Assembly: GCA_900617975.1 (NCBI GenBank)
Contig: UZAE01012353.1
Location: 1 to 45,009 of the forward strand
Reading direction: 5' to 3'
DNA from: Rodentolepis nana
Lineage: Eukaryota; Platyhelminthes; Cestoda; Cyclophyllidea; Hymenolepididae
DNA length: 45,009 bases
The position numbers and the translations under genes are program-made. Positions 1 through 11,802 of the stretch are shown here, piece after piece. Within the stretch, counting starts at the first letter, position 1. Every line of letters starts with the position of its first letter. Below the pieces are notes generated by a model, which was not told the DNA's origin, ran no database searches, and saw nothing but the letters and a program-made list of their open reading frames with translations.

Positions 1-187
1 GGGGTTGGAATAAAGAGACAGACACAAAGGTATAAAAAAGGTGAAGCGAGTAAAGTGGAAGTAGTCGAATATGACATACAGTGGGGTGATGGTAGTTTGA
101 AGTCAACTGCCGGCTAATAGACTTTTTGCCGTATGAATATACGTTGCCCAGGGTGCACCACGTGAAGGTAAGTCTATCGCACACCCC
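1..187 (-). repeat. SINE-like element copy 1, cut by window edge
   Basis: This is the head-proximal part of the dispersed SINE-like family described in the findings. It is read on the minus strand, so the head (RC of GCGATAGACTTACCT..) lies at 150-187 and the A/T-rich tail lies beyond the window start. The E-box CACGTG typical of the head is intact. The segment between the G-run and the AGACAGACA motif is shortened relative to other copies. No target duplication can be checked because one end is missing. Confidence 0.9.
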
Positions 188-540
188 ACAATGTAACTCT
201 TTGTTCTACTTAAAGTTATGCCACACTTGTCTATGTGCTTTTGATTCACCCTCCTATTAATACTAATACTCCTGGTAAATGTCTGGTATTTCCTTTGTTG
301 ATGTGTTATTTTTTCTTCCGTCACATTGTGCAGATCAGACCAATTAGGCGCTGCTTTTATTACACCACACAAGTCTAGACTTCTTCATTTTGATATAATT
401 AATTTACCATACATTTCTTGAAAAACCGCGAACCATTTTTTCAACCAACTTATGTAGTACCTTAAGTATATTGAGTTTATGGTGTACTTATTTTTTGTAT
501 GGAATAGATTTGGGTGGAATGCCTGACTAACAGTGATAAC
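188..540. other. Intergenic spacer
   Basis: This is AT-rich sequence between SINE copies 1 and 2. The only ORF overlapping it runs out of copy 1 and has no family resemblance. No promoter, RNA gene or repeat was recognised. Confidence 0.5.
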
Positions 541-863
541 ATTTATTTCAAATGGCAGGCGTTTTGATAGTTATCATTTGCCCTTCAGCTGACTTCGGGC
601 TTCACAATGGGGGGGAGGAACATAGAAGTGAGAAAAATTTGAGAAAGGAAGCAGAAAAGAGATTTAAAGATGTAAAAAAGACAGTCAGACAGACACAGGG
701 GGAGAGAAAAGGTAAGATGAGTGCTGCGGAAGTGGTGGAACATGGCATACAGTGGGGTCACGGTAGTTAGAAGTCAGAATTCAACTGCTGGTTTATAGAC
801 TTTGCCGTACGAGTAAACGATGCCTAGGTTGCACCACGTGGAGGTATGTCTACCGCAAACCCA
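541..863 (-). repeat. SINE-like element copy 2
   Basis: A full-length, diverged copy on the minus strand. It opens with the RC of the tail (ATTTATTTCAAATGGCAGG) and ends with the head at about 820-863. The E-box CACGTG is present. The 72-codon ORF inside it is only a translation of the repeat. I see no convincing target-site duplication, which fits an older copy. Confidence 0.9.
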
Positions 864-3691
864 ACGGAAATAATATTGGATTATATTTATTTCACGGGTC
901 CCGCTCGTTAATCTATGTATTGAACAACGAAAACTTGAGGAAATAAAACTGACGAAATATGAATAACCTAAAAATTTCGTCTCAACGTTGTTAAGAACGC
1001 TCGAGTTAAAATGGAATCGAGCTGAGCTTTGCCATAACTCATCAAGGCGAATAGAAATTGGTTAAGAAATTGCACTGTATTGAAGACTTTTATCCGTTTG
1101 ATCTCTGCATCCTCTAAAATTTCTAATACACTATCAAAGAACCAGACAAATCACTCTATGGGGAAGGCACTAATGCCAAATCTTTCAGACATCATCAATT
1201 CCGGGAGGATGCTTTCTTGCCCTGGACAAAAATTTTTTTAACTTCCCTATAAAACGCTTTTTAAAACCAACCTTCGAAAATAGCCTCCCAACTACCTTGA
1301 GTCATCAATGTTATCAATGCGTGGTGTGGGTGTCTATCAAGCAACGTATCTCCTATTTTTGTGACTACTCTGTTTTACAAAACACTTAAAATGTGAACCG
1401 CCTATTTTACCATCGCTCCATGGGTTTCCACTGCAAGGTCAAATCAAATTGGAGTGTGTAGCGCTATTGCTCCTGGTGAAGATATTTGACTACGAGGTCT
1501 ACCGCCAACATTTCTAAATCTTCTAGGCCTTCTGATTCTTATTTCTGCCTCTCTTATACATCTTTCAGTTTTTTAAGCTCCTTCATATTACTTACCTTAT
1601 CTGCTTGATGTGCTCTACAAGGATCTAATTAGACCAAGTTACCTACACACACCAATCTTTCTATCTCAAACTAATTGCCATAAATATCATCGCATTCCTT
1701 TTTTCACCCATAGTTATTATTATCGACAACTTTTTTTGTCATCCAAAGCACATGTTTGGGGTTGCGTTAATTTCAAGTTCGAGCATATCATCATTTGACA
1801 AATTAAGCTGCAAAGGCCCAATCTATTTTTTTTCTTAAATAAAACTCCTACCAAAACGAAAACATTTGAGTGGGCATTGTGTTTTCTTGTGGAGCTAAAT
1901 CATGCGTAGTTAAAAAATAATTCAATAATTACATTGAATTTCACATAAAGGAAGCGCAACAGCACAAAGAAATTGAAATTAACCATTTTAAACTGTGATA
2001 AAATTTCTGGTGAGGTAGTTGATAAATGTTTCGTAACCATAAGGACCAGAGTTCTTCATTACCCGGTTCGTGAAATGTGATTGTAGGCCACTTTTAATCG
2101 CGAGAACGAATATCTGCCTTCACTATGATTTCTCAGGTATTCTGAATGTAAAAGGAGCAAATGAGAAATAATGTTCCAATCACTTTTGCCTATTTTGAAG
2201 ACCATCTTGTATTCCTACCCAATCGGGCTACAACATTAGTACTTTCTCTATTTTCAAAATTTTGAACTAGAATGCAATGCATTTTTTCATTCGATGTTGA
2301 AAGCTACTCTTTAGCAATTGCGACTAGAACTTCGTAGAAAATGGTATTCGAGATTTCGATAGAAATATTTCAATAGTTTTGAGCAAATACGCAGCAACTG
2401 GAAATCGACACGCAAAATAACCAAAATGGGATTGATGTTAGTCTTGTGGGAAGGAAGTGAGAGGAAACAACTCGAGATCTTGTGAAACAGTCTTCTATTT
2501 CAGTATGTCCTAAGAATTCCGAAAGTATGGAGCTATGACGTCCCCCCCCCCCACCCCCCAATTAATGACAATAAATATTTGTCAATTAACTGCAGTTAGT
2601 TAGATACATGAAATTGTTACAGTCATAAAATTAGTCAGCCCATGTCATAAGATGTCGCATTTAATACAAATGCAACTTCAAACCGTCATTCGATTAGCAT
2701 CCGACCATAAGCTCGTTTTCCAATTCATTGCTATCGGCAAACAGTAAACTAATCTAAATAATGAAGATTAAAAAAGGATATGTCTAGAGCTACTAAATGC
2801 CTTCAAAAACCTTTCTAGTGATATACCGTGTAGATGCAATTTCGACTACGTTTATTCAGTAAAATACCAGCGAATCAAGCGTGGTAGACAGGAGACACGA
2901 AACGTGTGGGGCGACAGCAGTTCTGGGCCTCTGGTAATGTTTAGTGGAAACTAAGGTCTCCTACACGAAAAATAAGAACGCAGTAGGTGTTCCGCAGCAC
3001 GTTGAACATGAGGGTCAGCAAATATTTAAATAGCAGTAGGAATTTGTTCGAAATGAAACTAAGAGGACGCGTTTCTGAGCAATTTACTAGTTTATTCAAT
3101 GCTAAACTGGGATGTTTCAAAATAACCTCTCATTATTTATGTATCATCTGGTGGACCCAAGCTTAAATTCTTTAAAGACAAATCATTTTCTACCGCTTAT
3201 CCGAATAGGTTATAACTTCCACTTTTAATACAAGACGATAAAAACCTATAACGACTAATGACTTGGGATTTATAGTTTGATTTTCATTTAAAAGTCGATA
3301 GTATCAAATCTCATAATGGTAAAATATTATATTTGCTGTCCATTTTATCCATTTAATTATTAATTCGAAGGAGAAGCTTTATGAAAGTAATTGGATTTTT
3401 ATAACTTAAAATATAAGTTTTTCACAAATTCAGACATGTGGGCACTAAGCACTTTCAGTATCACTGGACTTATGGCTGTGTACTAATGAGCCCAATATTG
3501 AATACAACCGGCAAAAATATACTTATAATTGTCACATTTGCACAGTCTTTATAAATGATGGAGCCATTCAACAAAATAAAAGATTATGTTTGCGAAAAAT
3601 GATTGCTAAATTTAAATAATTGTTAAATTTTTTAAAATGTGAATTTTATTTAAGATACCAATTTTGTCAATATATGAAAAAATACTTGTAA
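864..3691. other. Long non-coding stretch
   Basis: AT-rich sequence with no supported gene. It contains a C11-A-C6 run at 2542-2559. The minus strand at about 900-2560 gives stretches of plausible-looking peptide in shifting frames, but stop codons occur at about the rate expected by chance (about one per 15 codons), so I do not call a pseudogene. A slightly G+C-richer patch lies at 2870-3010, with nothing recognisable in it. Confidence 0.45.
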
Positions 3692-3702
3692 TGCCTTGGC
3701 AA
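3692..3702. promoter_or_regulatory. Possible imperfect RFX X-box upstream of MORN5
   Basis: TGCCTTGGCAA is an inverted half-site pair (TGCC, two-base spacer, GGCA) 46-56 bases before the MORN5 start. Against the RFX X-box consensus GTNRCC(N0-3)RGYAAC, the inner bases of both halves fit and the outer bases do not. RFX factors drive ciliary genes in animals, and MORN5 is a cilium/sperm gene, so the position is suggestive. The match is weak and could be chance. Confidence 0.2.
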
Positions 3703-3747
3703 TCAAGGTCCATTTGCGCGTTCATTTAAATATATTAGTGGATCTTA

Positions 3748-4589
<842 letters not shown>

Positions 4590-4630
4590 AAGGGTTCTTC
4601 TTATTTCTTCTTGTTTTGTTGCGATTTGCA

Positions 4631-4636
4631 AATAAA
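4631..4636 (+). terminator. Poly(A) signal of MORN5-like gene
   Basis: A canonical AATAAA lies 41 bases after the TGA at 4587-4589, in a short T-rich 3' UTR. It supports the predicted end of the last exon. Confidence 0.6.
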
Positions 4637-7600
4637 TTGCTAACCGTACAGTAAAAATTTGAGATTGAAGCTCTACTTATATTATAAAAGTAGCAAATGC
4701 TAAAAGTTCTGAAATAAGTAATTTTTCATACTAGATAGAGACTGAAGTCTGGATAAAGGTAAAGATAATAAATTTCCATGAATATCCCCAAAAGTCTCAA
4801 CAAAGTAATTGTCCATTTTAAATTTATCTCTATGATTTACACGCATTTATACCTTTTAGACTATTATTACGCCAATTTATACAGACTTCTAAATTTCCAC
4901 GAATTCTATTAAAAGTTGTATCCTATTTAAAATATTTGAATAAGCCGTAATCAATAAAAGTGAGTGGATTTAAACAACTATTTCTAAGTTCATCTTACCA
5001 ATCTTAGTTAGTGCAAATGCTTATTGTTTAAACCTTTCGTCATTCATATGCATGATGAAAACAAGAATAGATGATAATTTGAAATCACTTGAATTATGCG
5101 AAAGAAAAATAAATAAATGAACAAAAAATTTGCGCAATGTTAATTCACACCGTCAATCAAAACAATTAATCATGTCCAATGTCCATCATGAACTGGAGAA
5201 TTATAATTTAGACCAAAATCGAATGAAGTTTCGCAATCATCGGCTTTCAGCTATCCATCAATTTGTCCAATAGGTTTCACTGATTCCATCACCCAACAAC
5301 CAAGCATATCATGGTGTTATTGTCTGCTAATTAAAAGACTTAAATGCCTACGTTAAGGTGATTCTTAATAATAAGTCTCGTTAATTAAAAAGTGTTTCAG
5401 GAGTACGAATAAGAAAATAATAAGCGCATCTTCCATTATTTCGTTCATTGAAGAGAAGATAAGCGAGACACTATGATTACCCTTTCTGTTCTTAGGCATT
5501 TTGTTTCTAAAGATAGTTACATTAATAGCATTTTTTCTCCTCATTGCGCTGAGTAGCTTGGAATTCTTTACAAATACTAAGAAAACGTCCCATGGCCTTA
5601 AATTTCCTTTTCAAGGGTTTGTTAAAGCTGACGGATCGATTTTTGAGCTCAATATTTTTGTTAATTTTTTGCCCTTAACAATTGGATCTACTGTAAATTT
5701 ATTTCTATATATAAATATTATTTAATGCATAAATTCTCATTTTAATTAGACGTATGACTATGGTGGCTTTTGGCTGGAAACTGGGATCGTGTGATCGCTA
5801 AACTAGCTCTGCTTAAAAATGCATTGCACTCATTTTTAGCTGAATAAAGCACACAATATAATAACACCAATAAGTCAAGCATTCACGTATGTAGATATAT
5901 ATTAGAAGTGAGTTTTTGCACTAAAACGTTAGCACTTCAGGCATACGTTTATGTAAATGACACCGTTTCTGTAAAATAATTTGTTTGTTAAAATAACAAT
6001 ATGAAAAAAATGTAGTTCGATCCCCAATGGTTTCTTTTCGTTTGAGTTTTTCAATTTCCCATATTAAATTCCTTTGTTTTTGTATATATTCCTTGGTAAT
6101 AGATGAATAAGGTACATACTTTTTTAACCACGGCAATAGAATCAGAATAGGGTCAAAAAACGACACAGAAATGTCATAAAGCTTCATAAGATTTGTGGAA
6201 TTTTATTGTCCCTTATTTGCGTGCAAGTACACTCTTACTTCAAAGACACTTATTCTTCCCTTTCTCTATATCAAATGTGGTTAATTTCGCCAGAGTGGGG
6301 GAGAGAGATGCGAGTAGTAGCGTAAACCAAGTGAATGCAAAATTCCTGGCCTCAAAATCTAGTTCAATTTGATCGAAACCGCATTATTTGGTTATACTGA
6401 TAAAACAGCAGTCGAATTCGCAAATCGCATTCTTCATTTGGTGTCTCAGAAATTAAAATAGAATTGATGAAGCATTTTTCTTCGACTTTCTTTGATTAAA
6501 ATGTAGAAATGTTATTCTGACGAAATCTTGTTAATTCTTATCATCATACGAGTATCTTTGATATTAAAGAAGTAGGATGTGTCTGTATTGGTAGTCTAAC
6601 ATCCGACTTAGCAAACTTGAACGTGAATTCGCTCATTAAACATGAAATTTTGGACCTTACCTGGGATTGCAAATATAACCAACAACTATTGTAATAATGT
6701 GAGGTTATTTTTCAACCTGATTCTTCTCTTTTCTCCCTAAGGAAATTCTTGCTGTTATTTGCGATGCTAATTGCAATAATTGTTAGTTAGTGCACCAAAT
6801 TAGCCATAGTTGCAAATCATTTAAAAAGAAACGTTAAAAAAATGTTAAAGGGAATCGAATGCAATCAAGGAAATAAAGGATTGTTGCCATTTCTGAACAA
6901 TAACAAAATAATATATAACAACCTAAATTGATATTCGCCTTCTATTGTACCACTTATGGCTTTTGATAATGAAATGAAATACTTCATTTATTATTAGACA
7001 TAATAGCCCTTAAGCTTATTGCAAAAGTAATTTCGAAATATCATCTTGGATTAGCCCCGAGGCGGTGTCATCGTCAGTATGAGCTCTCAAGTGAGAAACT
7101 CGAATTCTACTGCTGAAGATATTATTTTGATTTACGTTAACAAATAATTTAGTTTCAAGTTTGCACTTGTGATCAGAATTTTAAATGCATTGTTCTTTTG
7201 AACTAAGTATCGTTAACTTTAATTCATGAGGTGATTACTGAATGGCACCTATTTTCAGCTTGAATATATTGTCTTCTCTTCATAAAATTTCAACCATACA
7301 TTAGTTTTTTAAATATTAAATGTCACCAAATGACAATTCGCAACGCCTAATAAGCCGTATTTGAGATAAAATTGTCCAATCACCACAATTCTTTATCTTT
7401 GAAGTTATTCAAAAGAAAAATTAATCCTTTCCTAGTGGATCGTTAGACGTCTTCATTCGCAAGAGTCCCGGGAATAGGGATGATTGACCGTTGAAGTATA
7501 TTAAGTCTACCCCTAGATTTCATGTAGAAGATTTTGCCTTCACCGTATGTTCATCCTGATGAATGATGTCCTGTGTGATTAGTAGAAAAGTAAAATCCCT

Positions 7601-8354
7601 TACCCCTTGTAAAATTTTAGATGAAATTGTATGACGACAAAGTTGGTCATTTAGAAAAATTCCCACAGAAGCAGTATGAGTTATAATATATTGAAGTGAT
7701 AATCATTGCTATAGAATTAAAAACACACTATTGCAATGATAAGGTGTAGCGTATTTAATAGCGTCCGAATTTGTAACAATACATATCCGACAATGCAGTC
7801 ATATATATATATATATATATATGGATTGATCAGTGTGAAAACAATGCGGACACAAAACACCCTATACCATGGAAGTGCAAGTGAATGTGCTATTTCATTT
7901 TGGAAAGCATTCCCACCACCAGAAAACGCGGAAACATGTTTAACCCTTGAATTCCAATGCCGTAAGTTTTGACGGTTTTGAAGTTTAATCAAAATGCTTT
8001 CTGAGAGAAATTTTATAATTTCCCTATCCAATTTGCTTATTATTGCGACGTTTCATCATTACGAGTTTCTGCCTCTGGTGAAATCTAATAAGTTCCACCG
8101 GGGTGATACTTGTTCAATCTAATTTATTTAATAGAAAATGTAAAAGCATTTTTGAGGTGGCTTTGGTAGCCACTCGGTTAAATCAATGAGAAAAGCAAAA
8201 ACCTGACGTGAAATCATTAAGAAGTCGGTCTCCTTAAATCGAAATTTAGAGCAGTATTATATTTACCTTCAGATCTTGATCTATTGGATTGAATTGGGCA
8301 ATTGAGTGGTATGAGAATTCAAAATATGTAAATCTATTTATGACCTCATGACAC
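4637..8354. other. Non-coding stretch with one weak coding candidate
   Basis: Mostly AT-rich spacer. At 5482-5794 (+) an acceptor-like TTCTGTTCTTAG is followed by a 64-codon frame opening with a hydrophobic segment. A GT at 5693 and an AG at 5749 would join it in frame to a short terminal exon stopping at 5792, with AATAAA at 5843. No family match was recognised and the evidence is below what I would call a gene. An (AT)11 microsatellite lies at 7801-7822. Nothing else stands out. Confidence 0.4.
7801..7822. repeat. (AT)11 microsatellite
   Basis: Eleven perfect AT units. It is self-complementary and likely length-variable. Confidence 0.95.
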
Positions 8355-8367
8355 ATTCCGTCTTTAT

Positions 8368-8688
8368 GGGGTGCGCAATAGACTAATCTCCACTTAGTGC
8401 ACCCTGGGCAGCGTATACTTAGGTGGCATAAAGTCTCTAGCAACTGGGAGTTGACTTCTGACTTCAAACTACCGTACCACGATTGTATGCCAAATTTCAC
8501 CACTTCCACAGTACTCATCTTACCTTTTTCATTACCTTTGTGTCTGTCTCTTTGACATCTGTGAATCACTCTTTTGTTCCTCCTCTAAAATTTTTTTGAC
8601 TTTGATATTCCTCCCCTCTGTGAAGCCCGAAGTCAACTAAAGGTATAAAGATAAATATCATAACGCCTGCCATTTGACATAATTACAT
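8368..8688 (+). repeat. SINE-like element copy 3 with target duplication
   Basis: Full-length copy of 321 bases. The head GGGGTGCGCAATAGAC starts at 8368 and the tail ends in CATTTGACATAATTACAT. It is bracketed by a perfect 13-base direct repeat, ATTCCGTCTTTAT, at 8355-8367 and 8689-8701. The duplication and an intact head define both ends. The internal poly-C run has decayed to CCTCCTC, and the E-box in the head is mutated. Confidence 0.95.
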
Positions 8689-9001
8689 ATTCCGTCTTTA
8701 TTGACAGCTGCCTATCTGCTTTACTGATGCTAACCCCTTTTTAAACCTTATTGCCATTAGTGTCTGACACCTTTTCGGGATCTGTGGAACCAGGAATTAA
8801 CATCTCAAGCATCTCCGAATAGCTTAATTACGTGCCTCTCCAGGTACACCCTGAGAGCAACTTATGGATGTGCATGATTTACCGCACAAAATTATATAGA
8901 AAATTGAGCAGGCATAATTAATATTAACGTTGGGAGCATAGCCCAAGTGACAAATGTCTATATGTAATTCTCAACTTTAATTACTAGAGCTTTCGATTAA
9001 A

Positions 9002-9311
9002 TTTATTTATTTATATCAAATGGCAGTCGTTTGGATAGTTATCATTAGCCCTTTAGTTGACTTTAGGCTTCTTAGAGGGGAAGGAACATCAAAGTGTAAA
9101 AAAGTCGAGAGGGGGGGGGGACAGAAGAGTGGTTCAAAGACGAAGGTAGAAAAAAAGGTGATGTGAGTACTGTGGTAGTAGTCGAAAATGACATACAGTG
9201 GGGTGATGGTAGTTTGAAGTCAGAAGTCAACTGCCGGTTAATAGACTCTTTTGCCGTTTGAGTATACGTTGTCCAGGTGCACCGCCTGGAGGTAGGTCTA
9301 TTGTGAACCCC
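9002..9311 (-). repeat. SINE-like element copy 4 with target duplication
   Basis: Full-length minus-strand copy of 310 bases. The tail side begins ATTTATTTATTTATATC and the internal G-run is G10 at about 9111-9120. It is flanked by TCGATTAAA at 8993-9001 and 9312-9320 (9 bases). The E-box position in the head is mutated. Confidence 0.93.
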
Positions 9312-11784
9312 TCGATTAAAGTAAATTCAGGAAAAAAGGATAGTTACAATCTTCTGGCTCTGAAGAAACTATCACTGCTAAATTAGCTATCAGCTATTTT
9401 CTAAACTGGTATTTTTTCATTTAGGAGTGATGACTCTCAAAATTAAATCATCTGGTAGGGACGTAAAATGCTCTTCTGGCAGTTTTATGCTTAAGTAAGT
9501 GTTCCAAGGTAAACTGCTTCTCGGTTTTCACTAAGTTTTAGCCTTTTCCTTTTGCCTCCTACGGTTCGCGTGTTTTTATTTTTCATCTTTACTACCATAT
9601 AAACCTCTTATTTATTTAACCAAAAGTCTCTGTCAAACCATATTAGTTTTTAAAATTTACCTTGAAAACCATGGCACAAAGTCTGCGCCAACTGACTGAT
9701 AAAATAGTCTGATGATGTCTGTGGACCCATCTAATATCAGTTCACGTCCAACCGCCAAATTATGTTTCTGCATCATTCTTTGTTCTCCCAAGCATAGCAA
9801 TAAGTTCCCTTAGTTAGCTCCCATCTGTCGAAGTGATTCATATAAAGGGTCCTTGTATGCTCACAAATTTACGCTCCAATCATTCTTCCCCCCCCCTCTC
9901 CCACACCAGCATCTCCATCTTCCACTTTATCGTATTTCAACTCCCGTTGTACGATAAGCATTGGCCAGTGCTCAACTCTCCTGTCTCCTGTCCCTTCAGA
10001 ATCTGTGATTCGTAGGTGGTAGATCTTGTTTATTAACATAAGTAAAACACTACCTTTACCGGTCAACCTCCCTTATCTAGACAAAACTTCAATCCGCTTT
10101 GGCTTTCACCCCGTTACACACTCTCTCTCCCCAGTAACTCCTCTCAATAAAACTGCCCGTTTCAACTTTAATCATTCTATTCTGTCTTATGAAAATAGGT
10201 GTGCAACTTGAACGAATATGACCTGGTGTGTATAATATATGATAGGGCTAATACTCAAGCGATCGTGAGTTCTATTGGCTTAACAATCTTCATATCAGAT
10301 ACATAAAAGTGTCCAAAGGAGTTAGTTACGTAGTCTCTCACCTTATTCATGTGTCTTTTACATAACTACTCTAATGCTATGGCTTTTCGACGAAAGTGGG
10401 AGAAAAGCTTTCCCATGAATTTAACCCGCAAGGATACATCCTACAAATCCAAGCTGAACGCAGGCAAAGTAATCACAAGATTTCCCATTACGCCCTATTG
10501 TGCTAGAAATCTAGGTATCTTATTGTCCAATCCATAAGTTCTACATACTACTCAATTAAAGTTATTCATTCCTAAAGCCTTACGGAATATCCTGAGATCT
10601 CAAACAGAAACCCACCTGGTAGTCTATTCTAAGCGTTTATACAATCGATCTCACTCAAAAAACGTTGTGATTAAGGGGCCTGGTTGAGAACAAACTGTCT
10701 GTTTTTTTCAGGCAACGGAAGTGTTAGTACTCCTAAAGCGGGTTTCAAAATTAGAATTATCTAAAAGGCGCGCAATTTTCAGAATATCCTTGTCTTGGCA
10801 TTTTGATGTGATAGTGATTAATATTTCGATCTATCAGTGCTTGTTTTAAATGATAATGTAGTGCGATTGATCAATATGGGCTACGTCCTTTCTGGATGCT
10901 AATATTTCTTATAAATGGTAATAATAATGCAAACTAATGCGCTCAGTCATCGATTTTACTTTGACTGGTACTAGTTTAACCATCTCTGCAAAGAAAACTC
11001 ATAAATTTCAGTCTACTTAATAAAGCTTAATGACTCCATTCATTGTTAAAATTTATGCTAGGCCCGTCTTCCAATAGACCTCTTTATGTGCACTTGGTGC
11101 TTTGGTCGTTGGAACAAAGGGTCGGAATACTCCATAGGAATCGAGTCACCTAAACGAATTATTCCCTGAAACATTTCCCTTCATTTTGCTAGGAAAGGAT
11201 AATCTTTATGACAATCAATAATGCAAACTAACTTTGGAAGAGAGGTTATCATGAGAAGTATCTCATTATAAGCTTAACTTTTACCACACGTCCTATTGGT
11301 TAGATTTAATCAGCACCAAAGTGATACGCATGAGTAATCACGCAATTAAATCCTCTCTTCGACAGACAATGAACACCATCGATATAAGTTCACGCATGGA
11401 AATGAGATCATTAAACGTAGATTTTCTCATAGTTGGGTGCTAAAAAATGTAAATGAAACCTCCTTTGAGAAAATTGGCAACTCATAATTAAGCTACAAAG
11501 GCTTTCTCAACATCCTGACTTCTCAATGCTTCATCCCTACTTTTGAAGCGATAATAACAATGCATGATGTCCATGATTCTCCATAATGCTAATTTACTGT
11601 GAAAATTTATTAAAAGTTTAAACAGAATAGCATTAACCAGTTGAGTTATAGCAATCAAAGTCATCATTGCTATTTACATGAAATAGCTTCTTGATATTTT
11701 AGATTTGAAGAGCTTGAAGATTTGGAAGTTAATTGGGTGCTATTTGCAAAGTAAACATCCTTGGAAAATCGGATAATGCGCACA

Positions 11785-11802
11785 GCAAGAAGAAGAAGAA
11801 GA
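11785..11802. repeat. Short (AAG)n microsatellite
   Basis: A run of five AAG units with one flanking partial unit. Confidence 0.8.

Noticed and set aside
900..2560. Minus-strand pieces in changing frames resembling a frameshifted pseudogene
   Set aside because: Stop density is again at about the chance level, and following the most attractive frame at each point biases the impression. There is no homologue.
8355..8701. The repeat as a MITE or other DNA transposon
   Set aside because: There are no terminal inverted repeats, target duplications vary from 9 to 14 bases, and the tails are A/T-rich simple units at one end only.
9430..10840. Minus-strand text that reads like a long decayed coding sequence
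   Set aside because: Stop codons occur about once per 16 codons over roughly 300 codons, no better than chance for this base composition, and no protein family was recognised.
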